DNA from: Podocnemis expansa | Lineage: Eukaryota > Chordata > Testudines > Podocnemididae | Reading direction: 5' to 3' | Assembly: GCA_007922195.1 (NCBI GenBank) | Contig: ML682013.1 | Location: forward strand, 19,496,092 to 19,560,091 | DNA length: 64,000 nt | Part shown: positions 23,284 through 35,225 of the stretch, piece by piece | Layout of the letters: each line of letters opens with the position of its first letter | Numbering within the stretch: position 1 is the stretch's first letter | Made by a program: the position numbers and the translations under genes | Notes under the pieces: generated by a model | The model's input: the letters and a program-made list of their open reading frames with translations, nothing else | Told to the model about the DNA's origin: nothing | Database searches by the model: none

Positions 23284-26101
23284 ATACTCTCCCTGCCACT
23301 GGTCACACCAACTGAACTTCAGTTACATACTTAAGTTAACAAAATAATTAAAAATCCATCCTTAGTATTTACTTATAAGTTATCAACTCTTGATCATGTT
23401 ATTTTCAAACAACTCATTCAGAACTGTAATTTCAAAGTTAACATTCTTCAAAACTGTCGAGTACCACACTCCATTTCTGGTTATGTATAATTTATTCAGA
23501 TGATTGCTTAACTCAAAATAAGTTCAACAATGTCATTTCAAAAGACTTTCCACCTTCAATATTTATTTATTTATTTATTTATTGGAGAAAAAAGAGATTA
23601 GGAATGCAATGATATGTACTTTTAAAAAAATTATCATTGTCTGGGTTTTATACAACTCATCATATTAAACTAACCACAATATATCATGGCTACCCTGCTC
23701 TCTGCTGGAGTCCAATTAGCTCCAAGCAAATCACCAGTGCGAGTAAAGTGACCAAGACCACGAATACTCAGTGTTAAAGCTCATGTGCCATCATTGTTTC
23801 ACTATTATGCATTAGCTTATTTTTAAGGTTAACTGGGGCATGTTTTAACAGCTAATCCACAAGAGAAATTCTGAGTTTATTCTTGACCAATTAGTCTGAA
23901 TGACTTGCAACAATGATGATTATCAGTTTTTCTTTTACTGCATTACATTACAGTCTTTAATAAAAATGCACTATCACTGTAACTGTTTATTTGTCAGAGT
24001 CACAAACTATCATTGTTTAATTAAATTCAGATTTCATATAAAATGCACCATTTTCAGTATCCCACATAATCAGTTTCCCAAAAAATTAGTTTATTGTTAT
24101 TTAAACTTGAAGACTATACCATATACTGGAAATGTATGCTATTTTGTATATTTTTATAGAATTCTAAAAGGTTAGTGATCCATACACTAAATCGTACAAA
24201 AGCAATAAGGAAGACATCAGCACAATAACCCCTTTTCTTGTTACAAAAAAAAGAAAAAGAAAAAAAGCCCAACCTCTTTTAAAAAGTAACATTTGAAGCA
24301 AAATACAAATTCAAATGGAGACTATGTTAAATATTTTCAACAATTACAATTTTTGGAAAAACCATTAATATTTTAAGATCAAACACAGTCAAGTCTTTTT
24401 CCAGGTATATTGCACATAAAAAGCATTCCCGTCTGCTTCAGCGCTTTGCCTTTTTCATAGGCTTAAACCTGTCAAATTATTCCATTTGATTTCAGAGAAT
24501 TCTCATATGGCAATCTATTTTATTTACTTTATCTTCAATAAAATGGTTCAGTGAGCATTAGCAACTATGAGACACAAGTTTCAATCAGTCGTCTGGCAAA
24601 GGCGTCAATCTATATTAGACCTACTGTGCTGTGAGTTGCAACTAGAAAGCAAGAGTGAGGGCAACAGAGAATGAGTGAGCAAGGCCTAATAAAGCAGCAA
24701 TGAAGAGAAAGAATATTCTCCCTAGACACTACAATACACTGCTTATACAATACGGGTGCCTGGTTCAACATACCGGTAGCTTCTTAATAAAGCTGACAGC
24801 TAAAAAGGGGCTCTAGACTTTAACTTTATTTTACATGACAACTACAGTAATAGCCCTCTGTACTCAAGCAGGCAACATTTAAAAACCTGTACTGCAGTCA
24901 GTTAAAAATTATCAGTTTGTGTCACATACAGCAAGGAACTCCAAAAACATTTAAGAATTTAAGATATAGTCTATCTCTTGCATAACAGTTTTATACAATT
25001 ACTGAGACAATAGCATTTTCCAACATGCCTTCTCTTACAAAGTTCTATGACATTTTAAATATAGATATTGTATTAGACATAAACCACAAAATAATCAGTG
25101 TGTTTGAGAAACAACTCATTTCTGATGATGTTATCATCAAGTACTAATACTAAAAATTGTAGGGCACCACTCTTAGATACCATGAAAATGTCTCCCAAAG
25201 CACAAACTTTGTAATAAGTGATGCAAGCTCATATTTGATATGGGCTGTAAAAAGCAGATTATTGTAATAGTGCACTTTGCAGCAAATCAGACCATTAAGA
25301 ATGTACTTAGTGTTGAGCTGAATTGAAGAACAGGCCAGTTAAAATCCATATTTTGCTACTTTGTATAATCACAGCAAAAATTTACTACCTAGTAGTTCCA
25401 GGCCACAAATTTGCTTTTATAAATGTAAACTACTTTTGATTTCTTTAAAAAAAAAAGCTGCCTTCACTTTAAGATTCCATTAAAATGTGTCAATAAGTTC
25501 CTAAAATATCACTAATTTGAAACTGACTACAATTATCTTGCACATATCATTCAAAATGTGACAATAAGTTGGTCCCTCTTTTATCTAAAAAAAATGCTCT
25601 ACTAAAAAGTAAGTACTTTTTTGGGGTTTTTTTTGTTTGTTTGTTTGTTTTTTTTTTTAGTTTCTATCTTTGCTTGATAGGGATTAGACTTTAGGTGCAG
25701 GCTAACAAATTATTTTTGGAAAAGAAAGTCCAACATTTTTTTTCTAGTAGTATTCTTTTCCTTCTTCCTTCTAATTATGTTGTTATGACAGCATTCACCT
25801 TCTGGCCAAGAACATGGAAAGCTTCCTCCAAGGATATAGTTAATGCCACTCTGTAACCCAGTGGCAGACTTGGTCATCTAATCCTCTGGGGGTCAAATGT
25901 CTCACACCTCTGTATGGCAGCTGATTGCCAACAATACAAGTCCCTGCTTAGCTTCCAAATGCAGGTTATTTTAAGAGAACCAAAAATGATGCTCTTTCAC
26001 CCCTCTAACAAATATACTTTAGACACAGAGTAATTGGTATACAAACAGTCTAGAAATACAAAGAATATAAAATTGCACATCAGCTATATTGTTAAAATTA
26101 T
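23284..26101. other. Unassigned AT-rich sequence
   Basis: About 2.8 kb of AT-rich sequence with T/TTTG runs at 25618-25662 and a (TTTA)n run at 23561-23583. No gene or named repeat found. Confidence 0.45.
23561..23583. repeat. (TTTA)n microsatellite
   Basis: Five to six tandem ATTT units. Confidence 0.85.
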
Positions 26102-26113
26102 ATAGTGTAATGA

Positions 26114-26366
26114 AAAAGCAAAGAGTTCTGTGGTACTTAAAGGCTAACAGATTTATTAATCACAGGAGCTTTCATAGGAGAAAATCCCACTTAGTCAGAT
26201 GCTTTGAAGATGGGGGAATGTACAGAAGGGGAAGAAAATAAAGGTAAGGGAGTGTCAGACCATATGAGATCAGGTCATATGGTAACAGCAAATTAGACCA
26301 GTGCCACAGGACTCCTTGCTTTTTTGGCTGGACTAGACTAACATGGCTGGCCCCTTGAAACTTGAC
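26114..26366. mobile_element. Foldback-family repeat (Penelope-like)
   Basis: The left end carries an inverted arm ('gttctgtggtacttaaagg', 'aggagctttcataggag'), followed by the UTR segment 'gatcaggtcatatggtaac' in minus orientation. The right end has 'gtgccacaggactccttgc' and 'ctagactaacatggc'. A perfect 12-bp duplication, atagtgtaatga, lies at 26102-26113 and 26367-26378. The two halves are of unequal length. Confidence 0.75.
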
Positions 26367-26785
26367 ATAGTGTAATGAGTACTATAGCTAAAATACAGTG
26401 CAATGCAACAGGATATACCCCAATTCAGAAGGTTTCTTAAGGCTTTTGTTTTTGTTTTCAAAGCATCTTTTAATGCAGAAGATAATATAGTAGATGCAGC
26501 TGGACACCAATGGCTCCTCCCATTAAAACCAAAAGAAATACTCACAAAAGTCATGGTGTATTTAGGCAAGCTGGATCCATTCCCAAGTCAGAGATGGTGA
26601 ACTGCAAGTACCTACTGCCATAACAATATATGCATCCAAGGAAGCCATTAAATAGAGCTTTTACCCAGAGAAAGGATATTACAACTCTAAATAGAGAGGC
26701 TATTAAAGGGGAGAAAAGCATTTTCAAAAGCAAAGGTTCTTTCTTGCTTGGTTTTCAATTACAGCACAACCTGGCATTAGAAAGA

Positions 26786-26812
26786 AAGCAAGCAAGCAAG
26801 CAAGCAAGCAAG
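26786..26812. repeat. (AAGC)n microsatellite
   Basis: About six perfect AAGC units. Confidence 0.95.
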
Positions 26813-27583
26813 AAAACCATGCTCTGAGGTGCCTTAAAAAACAAACAGAAAGGCATGGAACACATCCCAAGGAGCTTACAATCAAAGTTCTGGGGTGAGC
26901 CAGTACATTTGGGTTAACAAAGAGAAATGGCAGGATGAGGAAGAAGGGTTACAAGAATACGTTGATTATTCACTTTAAGCACATGTACATCTTGGTAAGT
27001 CAATTAACCTTTTTTGTAATAAATAAATAAAATTAGTGTTGTTTCAATTCCAAGAAGAATTGTGTAAAAAAGAAGCCTAAAGGAAGGAGCTGAATGAAGT
27101 GACATGTTTCATCAGAAGAGGAAAAGAATTCCATACATGACAAAGGCTGTGTAATAAAAGACAAACAGATCATTCCTCATTCAAACTCAGATTCTCATGC
27201 ACACCAGTGTTAGCTATTTTAATGTTCAACACTGTGCAATGCAGTCACAAACATTTTTGTGAAAAGGCAGGCTGGCACTTGAAAACTGAATTTCAACTAT
27301 AATAGTTCTAAAAAAATTAGTACTGTATGTTCCTTTGGGATGAAGAAAAATAATTGTTTAGTCACTCTCTTTTTTAAATCCAGTCTAAAAACTGAAAACA
27401 TTTTTCCCATTTTTGTCAAACATTTCCAACCAGATATGCTGTTTTTCAGTTAACTAAGGCAGTTATTGCAAGTAAAACAAACAAGTATTATGTCCTTCTT
27501 ATAGTCATCTAGTCTATCATACAAAGAACCTGTTCTCGCCCTTAGAGGGTACAAAAATATAAGTGATGTACAGAAAACAGAAG
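26813..27583. other. Unassigned sequence before the DIRS element
   Basis: Contains 'cccaaggagcttacaatc' (26862-26884), which resembles the right part of a common amniote interspersed repeat; otherwise nothing recognised. Confidence 0.35.
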
Positions 27584-27740
27584 GTTACTTACCTGTAAGC
27601 GTCGTTCTTCAAGATGGGCTGCTCACGTATATTCCTATGTATGTCTGTGCATGCCGCAGCGCATGGATGCCTGGAAAACTTTTTGCCCTAGCCTGTCCCC
27701 ATAGGGTCAGTGGCCAATGCCTCCTCTGACCTGCACACCT
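27584..27740. repeat. Left inverted terminal repeat of the DIRS element
   Basis: Matches the reverse complement of about 33500-33628. Shared phrases include 'gtgctgctcat' / 'gggctgctcac', 'gcctggaaa.ctttttgcc' and 'cctgtcccca.agggtcagtggccaatgcc'. In minus-strand reading this is the 3' terminus. Confidence 0.8.
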
Positions 27741-27799
27741 GCGCAGTATATAGGTGGGCCTGCCCCTGTCCCCCTTCATTCCCTTTTTTCCGCTAACTC

Positions 27800-27925
27800 T
27801 GAAAAGCGGGGACAGAGGGAGAGTACAGCACGTATGTGAGCAGTCCATCTTGAAGGATGACGCTTACAGGTAAGTAACTTCCATTCTTCTTCGAGTGCTG
27901 CTCACATCAATTCCTATGTAGGTGA
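27800..27925 (-). promoter_or_regulatory. Internal complementary region of the DIRS element
   Basis: Two adjacent blocks. At 27834-27882, 'gtgagcagtccatcttgaagg' and 'cgcttacaggtaagtaac' are the inverse of the left outer end. At 27877-27922, 'cgagtgctgctcacatcaattcc' and 'ctatgtaggtg' are the inverse of the right outer end. A region that joins copies of both element edges is the template used to circularise the DNA intermediate in the accepted DIRS replication model. It lies just downstream of the recombinase, as expected. Confidence 0.75.
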
Positions 27926-27926
27926 C

Positions 27927-28960
27927 TTATTTAGGATGGTGGGTGGAATCAAGGTTTCTCCACTCAGAGAATGGCTCTGCCCAGGGCATCATTGTCCTTG
28001 TTTGCCAGACAATTGCATAATGGGATGCAAAAGTACGTACTGACAACCAGGTTGCTGCTTTCCATATCTCATGGATCAGCGCCTGAGCGAGGAAGGCTGT
28101 GGAGGACGCTTGTGCTCTAGCCAAGTGTGCCTTGAATTTCTGTGGAAGGAGAATATTCGCTTTGTGGTTGCAGTCCTTGATGCAGTTCGTTATCCAGGAT
28201 GAGATGCATCGGGCCGTTACTGCCTGGTCTTTCATATGCTCAGCAACTGCTACGAAAACCTGGGTCATTCTGTGGAAGGGTCTGGTTCACTTGATGTATG
28301 TTGCGAGAGCCCTTCTCATCAAGGGTGTGCCATTTCCTCTTGTTCTCTGTAACATGTGGGTCTGGAAAGAATGCTGGAAGGCAAATATCTTGCTTTATAT
28401 GTAAGGGTGACACTACTTTAGGCAAGAAGGTTGGGTGGGGTCAGAGTTGTATGTTGTCTGAGAGGAATACTGTATATGGGGGTTCCAAGAAAAGGGCTCT
28501 TAGCTCTGAAAACCTTCTGGCCGACATGATAGCTACCAAGAAGGCCACTTTCCATGATAGAACTAGTAGAGTACATGAGTCTAGGGGTTCATATGGAGGT
28601 TTTGTGAGCCCCTCGAGTACTAGGTTTAGGTCCCATTGTTGGATCCGTTCCCAGGTTTGAGGGTAGAGACTCTCTAGGCCCTTGAAGAAACTTGTAGATG
28701 TGGGGTGAGAGAAGGGGGTCACCCCATCAAAGGCATTGTGTAGCACAGAGAATGCAAGTAGGTGTACCCTGAGAGAGAAAAATGTTAAGCCACTCTTCCT
28801 TTCATTCTAGAAGATAGTCCAAAATGGCCTGGATCAGGGCAGACGTCAGGACACCACTCTTTCCTGTGCCCACAGGGAGAACCATTTCCACTTAGCACTG
28901 TATGTGGCTCTCGTGGAAGGATTCCTACTCTCAGTCAGGACTTGCTGGACCCTCTCTGAG
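27927..28960 (-). pseudogene. DIRS tyrosine recombinase, broken
   Basis: Read in minus orientation from about 28960. The N-terminal segment has SRNPSTRATYSAKWKWF, the start of the core-binding domain. Further on, MSARRFSELRAL holds the first catalytic arginine, KAHLARAQASS holds the H-x-x-R box, and RTFASHYAI holds the nucleophilic tyrosine. So the R, HxxR and Y positions are all recognisable, though spread over several frames (28846-29328, 28441-28746, 28240-28425 and 27927-28268) with frameshifts between them. Known role: integration of the circular DNA copy. It lies between RNase H and the internal complementary region. Confidence 0.75.
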
Positions 28961-28969
28961 CACACTTGC

Positions 28970-29964
28970 TCATGTGGGTTTAGCCATGCAGCCTCCACAC
29001 TATTAGGTGTAGTGACTCCAGGTCCAGATGTCACAGACGGCTGGAGTCCTGTGTGAGTAAGACCACTCTGAGCCAGATTGTTATGGGCGGGACTACCAAG
29101 AGATTGAGTAGGGTGCTGAGCCAAGGCTGGCATGGCCAAGCTGGGGCTATCAGGATCATATTTGCCCAATCCCTCTTGATCTTCAACATGATTCTGTGTA
29201 TCATGGAGATAGGCAAAAGGTGTAGAGCAGCTGCCCTCCCCAGTCTCTCCCTGCCCCTGAGTGAAAAGAACAGGTTTCTTTTGCAGTTCACTTGTGTTGC
29301 AAAGAGATCTATGTGGGGGGTATCCCAAAGAGTTGGGTTGTTATTTTCAGGTGTAGGGACCACTTGTGCTGGGGGAAGAACTGTCTGTTGAGTTTGTCCT
29401 CTTGACAGTTGCTCACCCCTAGGAGGTGAGCGGCTACTGGGTAGAAGTCGAATTTCAGAGCCAGTTCCCATAGTGGAGACAGCTCCTCGCATAGTGCAGG
29501 CGAGTGGGCTCCCCACAGCAGTTGAGGCAGAACATAGCTGCCATGTTGTCCACTAGGACCTGCACTATTTTCCCCTTTATCTTGTCCAAGAAATCCCCAC
29601 AGGCTAGTTATATCACCCTCAGTTCCTTTACATTTATATGGAGAAGTCTGTTCACTTGCCGCCATGTCCCTTGGGTGGAGAGACCACCCATGATTTGGGC
29701 TCCGCAGCCTAGGTCTGACGCATCTGTGATCAAGGTAATGGAGGGGTTTGGGGCTTTGAAGGGGAACTCTTTGCATGCAAAGTCTGGGTCCTGCCATGTT
29801 GCCAGGGAGTCTAATACCCTCCTCAGGATGGTGACCACTTGGTTAATGAGTGATGTTGGGGATGGAACACTGTTTCCAGCCCCTCCTGCAGGACCCTCAT
29901 GAGGAGGCAAGCCATCTTTATCACACAGGTGGAAGCGGCCATGTGGCCTAGTAACTGAAAGCAT
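28970..29964 (-). pseudogene. DIRS RNase H and connection region, broken
   Basis: In minus reading, ITLITDASDLGCGAQ is the first RNase H acidic block, followed by GTWR and a HINVKELRVI segment with the next acidic residue. LGVSNCQEDKLNRQF corresponds to the late 'AD.LSR' block, and IDLFATQVNCKRNLFFS belongs to the conserved DIRS segment after RNase H, ending in LIAPAWPCQPWL. The order matches vertebrate DIRS RT/RNase H proteins. At least one frame change lies between 29608 and 29797, and another near 29309-29516. Confidence 0.75.
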
Positions 29965-30720
29965 TGCCTAGCAGTTGTGGTGGGAGCATGGTGCAGCTCT
30001 GAAATGATGGGAGACATGGACTGAAACCTGGATTGGAGTAGTGAGGTCTTTGCACTCAGTGAGTCCAGATGTGCTCCTATAAACTCTATTCTCCTTGTTG
30101 GAGTAAGTTTTGACTTTTCTGGGTTTATGTAGAGACCCAACCTGCTGCACTGTCTACGGACAGAGCTGACGCTGTGCCAGACCTGGTTCTTGGACCTTAC
30201 TCTTATTAACCAGTCATCCAGGTATGGGAATATTTGTACTCGTTTCCTCAAATGGGTAACTATGCACTTCATGAAGAGACTTGGGGCCAGTGAGAGTCCA
30301 AAGGGGAGTGCCATGGAAGTGTCTTCCTCTCATCACAAAGTAAAGGAACTTTCTGTGCCTCTGTCTTATAGAGGCATGGAAATACACATCTTTTAAGTCA
30401 AGGGCCATTAACCTATCCCCTGGGTCTAGCAAGAGGATAACTTGAGATAGTGAGACAATTCAAAACTTTATTGTTCTTAGGAATTTGTTCAGAGCTCTTA
30501 AATCTAATCACCTGTCTTTGGGACCAGGAAGTATAATGAGTAAAATCCCCTCCCTTTTTCCCTTGTGGGACTCCTTCTATTGCACTCAGATCCAGGAGCT
30601 TTTGACATTCTAGCTCCAATAGCATCTCCTGGGACGGGTCCCTGTTTGGTAGTGAGGGGGCGGTTTCCCTTCGAGAGGCCGGGCCCTGAACTGGATAGTA
30701 TAACCATGGGACACTGTGTC
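29823..30720 (-). pseudogene. DIRS reverse transcriptase, broken
   Basis: In minus reading, GFYSLYFLVPKTGD is the fingers region (30504-30560). LMALDLKDVYFHASI carries motif A with its aspartate (about 30390-30415). MALPFGLSLAPSLF is motif B (start of the 29823-30314 frame). QIFPYLDDWLIR is motif C with the catalytic YLDD. LGLYINPEKS and FIGAHLDS follow as motifs D and E. The spelling FPYLDDWL with ALPFGL is characteristic of DIRS/Ngaro-type rather than LTR or LINE enzymes. The catalytic aspartates survive, but three frame changes break the ORF. Confidence 0.8.
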
Positions 30721-31079
30721 CAATATTCAGAGGTCCAAGCTTATCTCAGCCCACCAGTGTTGGAAGGGGCCAGACGGTTTCTGAATGGTGCAGGGGTGGG
30801 TTCTGGCAGTTGTGATGGCCTTTGGGTGGGAGATCAAAACCTTTGTCTCTGGGATGATGGACAGGTTTTATTGTCCTGTCAGGTGGACTGGTTCAAACCC
30901 TGAGGCTCTGACCCTCTTCCACACCTAATTCTGTCCCTGGCTCCATTCCCATAGAGGCAGTGGGATGATTGGAAGGTCCATTTATGAGGGCCCTGCTATC
31001 CCTGCTGCTGCTGGGGTCAAAAGGAACACCTGGCCATCTGGAGGCGTATGCATTCCCAAGGAGTGGAGTGTTGCACAGG

Positions 31080-33480
31080 TGTCCTTCATACCACGCAGTT
31101 TGCTGTTGGTCAACTCAGCGAACAGCAAGTGCTCTTGAAAGGAAGATCCCGTATGGACTGCTGCGTCTGAGGAGATAGTCCTGAACCTTGTAGCATGGTG
31201 ATCGCCAGTGCTATCCCTCTACTGGCCATGTCCATAGCAACCCATGATGAAAGGAGTGCTGCATGTGCTGCTAGAAGTCCCTCTTCCACGAGTGTATTGT
31301 AGTCTACCACCTGATTGGAAGGAATGAGGTCCTGAAACCTTTTCACAGAGATCCACAAGTTAAAAATGTGCCAGCCCATGAGTGCCTGTTGGTTGCCGAT
31401 GTGCAGCTGGAGGGCCGTGGTGGAATAAATCTTTCTTCAAAATAAAACCAGCTTTTTAGTGTCTTCATTCTTTGGGGTAGCAATGGGTTGACGTTGCCTC
31501 TCCCATTGGTTAACCACATCCACTACCAACAACCTGAGAACAGAGTGGTTAAAAAAGAAGCTGAATTTGTCCACACGGACATAGTACTTCCTCGCCATCC
31601 CCTCTGAAACCAGGGGAATCAATGACAGTGTCTGCTACTAGCCTCAGGCAATCTTTAGCACCCTGTCATGCGCTGGGACTGCCATCCTGGCTGGGGGGCA
31701 GTATGGCCCACATTGAAGAAGAGATTGAAGTCTTCCTGGACCATTTCAGTTGGCAGATCAAGGTCTGCAGGCATGCACTTCAGCAATTCTTGATGCGCCC
31801 TCAGGTCCTCTCTAAGCAAAAAGGACCTCTGGTAGGCTGCTTCATCAGGGGAAGACGACGACATTACCCTTGAGTCATTTTGACAGAGGACCGAAGGTCC
31901 CTCTCCTGGGTCCGAGTCCTTATCGGATGCCCCTATATGCCAGGCCCCTTGGGATGTGGCCAGTCTTGATGACGCAGGGGATGCCGGGTTCCTATGGGGG
32001 GAATCCCATATGTCCCACTCGGTCCACTGTGCCGATCAATCTTTAAAAGTTTACAGCACTGTGGCCTGCACTGGGGATGTTTTGCCCTGTGTGGGGGAAC
32101 TGTTGGTTTCCCTGTGTTGGGTGGTGCATAGACAGCATCCCCTCTTGCACAGCGGTACCATGTGGAGAGTGGTGTGTTGGTGCAGATGGTGCCAAAACTT
32201 GTGCTCTGGAGTCTCTGCACCGAGATGACAATGAGAAGAGCTTCCTTTTGCATTTACCAGCCAGGCGTGCCAGGGCCAGTGTCACAGTTGGTTGTGTCGA
32301 TGAGCAACAGTGCCAGTAATGGGTGTTGAAGTCCCTGGATGAAAGTGATCACAATCTGGTATAGTGCGATTTTTGTGATTGCACCAGGGAGTGTTCCTGG
32401 GATGAGGCCTCTGGAGAGAACCAAAGTTATGCCCCATTGGCGCCCAACTCAGAGGCTGAGGCCAAGGGGCTAGATGCCCTTCAGCTGTGTGGGGAGTCCC
32501 CGGATCAGAGAGAACTGGTGGGCCTGCAGCTGAGAGTGGCTGTGCCGAACTTCCCCAGAGGGTAGTCACAGGGATTGGGATGTCAAAGCCCGATCCTGAA
32601 GCAGACTACCCAGCTGCTGGTCTTGGTCCCAGAAAAGCTCCTGCTGTGTCGATGAACCCACCTGTGTCTGGGGCCTGTGCCAAGCCTTGCACAAGAGTCT
32701 TGGTTTCCCTTGCAATGCCATCAGTCTGGGGAGAGTAGGAGTCGGTAGCTGCAGGAGGGCTTTAGCTGTTTCGAAGGCTTCGGGCGTTGATGGGATTATC
32801 AGCATTTTAGGCCTCTGTGCTGGAGTCTATGAATCTGCCCCAAGCCCATGCCAGGGATCCTGACCTGTGCTGAGGTTAGAGCTTTTCCTTCAGGGGGCAA
32901 ACACCTGATGCAGATCCTGATCCTTTGCGGTGCTGTTTAGGCTTCCTGGATGGAGACATGTGCCAAGGTGGAGGTGGTACCGACTGTACCCTCGGTGCCA
33001 GGGCAGCCTGTGCCAATGATGGTCTTCTTGGCACCAAGGTGGGACAGAAGGCCTCTTCCAGCGCCATGGAGCATAGGTGATTCTCATGTTCCTTCTGCAT
33101 CTTCAGCTTAAATGATTGGCAAATTTGACACTTCACAGTTTTGTGGGCCTCTCTGAGGCATTTGGGGCATTTCTTACAGGGGATGCTGATTGAGAAAGCC
33201 TTTCTGCATTCAGCACAGGGTTTGAAACCATGCCTGGTTGAGTCTGCTGGGCCATGTGCTGCTGTCAGGACTCGAGGGAGAGATGGGATCTCCGGTGCAG
33301 TCTAAGATGGGAGGCAAGATAGAAATGAAGAGCGATTCCAGAGTTGGAAAGTGGAGAAAAGAAGAGTAGATGACAAACAAAAGGACAGGCACTTGCAAAC
33401 CTGCAAGACCGGCAGTTCCAGGACCATTGCAACAGGCAGAAAGAAAGAACAGAAGGGGAGAGCAGGGTCAGAGCCACTCA
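31080..33480 (-). pseudogene. DIRS gag-like region, broken
   Basis: In minus reading the N-terminal part (about 33230-33060) has repeated cysteine pairs (CAEC, CKKCPKC, CQICQSF), a possible metal-binding segment. A Pro/Ser-rich middle follows, then SSSSPDEAAYQ near 31864. The C-terminal portion (31110-31379) includes the conserved-looking VVDYNTLVEEGLLAAHAALL and SRGIALAITMLQ. The order fits the first ORF of vertebrate DIRS elements, which packages the RNA. It is fragmented into frames of 60-110 codons. Confidence 0.6.
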
Positions 33481-33499
33481 TACACCATGCAAGCGCGCA

Positions 33500-33628
33500 G
33501 GGCAGAAGGGGCATTGGCCACTGACCCTCTGGGGACAGGCTATGGCAAAAAGCTTTCCAGGCGTCCAGGTGCCACGGCGCACACACACCTACACAGGAAT
33601 GGATATGAGCAGCACTCAAAAAAGTAAC
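33500..33628. repeat. Right inverted terminal repeat of the DIRS element
   Basis: Partner of 27584-27740; in minus-strand reading this is the 5' terminus, so the promoter is expected here. It ends 'gatatgagcagcactcaaaa' and 'aagtaac'. Confidence 0.8.
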
Positions 33629-34432
33629 TTGCTTTCAAAATATACCATTATTTCCTTTTGAAAAACCATACTAGCCCCTTCCATATTACCACAAGAAAGA
33701 AAAAAAACTATTACTTGAAAAGCCCATTACATTTTGGTTTTCTTTACATAAAACAATTTTGTATAGATTATATTTAACTGCAAGTTTTGGGCAAAAACAG
33801 ACTGACCTCTGTTGGAGAGGAACCAAAATAATAACTCCTTTCATCCATATGTGGTAGGACTGCCTTAAGGTCCAGAAATTTTGGAATTTAACAAAATTAT
33901 ATTGCCAAACTATTATAGGTACTGTACACCAGTCAGTATTATTGCTTTTCTGGCTTTACATGGTACAGAATGTGGTAAATCTCTAGAGGGGGGAGAGCGC
34001 CTTTTTTCCTTCTTTTTTTTGGCTGAAATTGTTGTTGGCTGACCAGAGCTGTAATTGCAGCATGCCAGTGTAACAAATATATTCCTACAGTTCTCCAGAA
34101 TATGGGACATTAACTATGGAGAAATTGACTAATATGCTTTTCAGATTGACACGTGGTTGTTAAATATAGAGAATTTTCCATCATCACTTAGAAAGCAGGG
34201 CACCTGATCTGCTCTGGATACTAAACTTCTCTGTCCTGGACAACATACAAGGTAGTTTCAAATCCTTTTCCCTGGCCTCAGAAAAACTACCTGGCACATA
34301 GAACACTACTTTTAAATATGTAACATACTTATAATCCATATTTCTGTGCCATATATAGCCCAATATTATCACTATATTCACTATAAAGGGATGGACACAG
34401 TGTCCTGATCTACCTGACTATTAAAGCTGCTG
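33629..34432. other. Unassigned sequence
   Basis: AT-rich with no recognised feature. Confidence 0.4.
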
Positions 34433-34443
34433 TTAAAATACAG

Positions 34444-34564
34444 CAAGAAAAGCAAGGAGTTCTGTGGCACTTAAAGACTAACAAATTTCTTAGTCTTTAA
34501 GTGCCACAGGACTCCTTGCTTCCTTTATTGGGCTAGACTAACATGGGTGCCCCTTTGGAACTTA
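34444..34564. mobile_element. Shortest foldback repeat, 121 bp
   Basis: Almost nothing but the two terminal arms: 'gcaaggagttctgtggcac' then 'gactaacaaatttcttagtc' at the turn, then 'gtgccacaggactccttgc' and 'gggtgcccctttggaac'. The duplication ttaaaatacag (11 bp, perfect) lies at 34433-34443 and 34565-34575. Confidence 0.8.
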
Positions 34565-34819
34565 TTAAAATACAGTTTCTTTTCTTGCACTATTTACATT
34601 GATTAGACTACCATATTTGCATAGTCCTGTATACTTCAGCTCAGTATTTTCTGACACTGAGCATTGCTTGCCTGAGTTAGCATTAGGAACAGACAGACAG
34701 AAAGGAATTTCTCCTTTCTACTTGCAAATCAGTGAAGAAAGGAAGAGTGGCAGCACTGGCCCATTTTAGCCATCACTATAGTGATGGCTATGTACCAACA
34801 TGACTGATTAGCTGATCTT

Positions 34820-35093
34820 TAGAGCCCTAAACTGATGCAAATACATGGATCCGTATCCAACCTGCATCCACAAGAAATGGTCGTGGATATCCGTGCTGTA
34901 TTCATGGATGCAGATACAACACGGATATCCGCAGATATCTGCGCATTTGCAGGGCTTTAGCCCTGTGCAGATAAAAATATGTGGATCCGTATCTGATCTG
35001 CATCCACAAGAAATGGTCTGCAGATAAAATGTATCTGTGTTGTATCCGTGGATGTGGGTATAATGCGGATATCCGGGGATTTGCAGGGCTCTA
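34820..35093. mobile_element. hAT-type MITE with internal duplication
   Basis: Termini TAGAGCCCT and AGGGCTCTA are exact inverted repeats. The flanking 8-bp duplication ctgatctt is perfect (34812-34819 and 35094-35101). Inside, a block of about 120-135 bp is present twice in direct orientation. It starts 'tggatccgtatc', passes 'gcatccacaagaaatggtc' and reaches 'tttgcagggct', at about 34846 and 34982. Confidence 0.8.
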
Positions 35094-35225
35094 CTGATCT
35101 TTATGAGAGTCAGACTGCAATACCAAAAGGAAAAGGGAAGGGCTATCATAGTGACATCACTTGCTGCTTTCCAGTTGGACAGGCGTCTGGGTTATTAAGA
35201 CATGGTGTTCCATTGGCCACCTAGT

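Larger units (their letters stand above)
27584..33628 (-). mobile_element. DIRS-type tyrosine-recombinase retrotransposon, complete but decayed (6.05 kb)
   Basis: Both ends are present and inverted. The left end starts GTTACTTACC, the right end finishes AGTAAC, and more than 100 bp of outer sequence matches in inverted orientation (for example 'gcctggaaaactttttgcc' on the left against 'ggcaaaaagctttccaggc' on the right). On the minus strand the order is gag-like region, reverse transcriptase, RNase H, tyrosine recombinase, and then an internal complementary region copying both outer edges. That order and the internal complementary region are diagnostic of DIRS elements. These insert through a circular intermediate without a target duplication, and none is seen. 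All reading frames carry stops and shifts. Confidence 0.85.

Noticed and set aside
30565..30903. Plus-strand frames within the DIRS element, such as this 112-codon frame
   Set aside because: They are the antisense of the minus-strand RT and gag regions.
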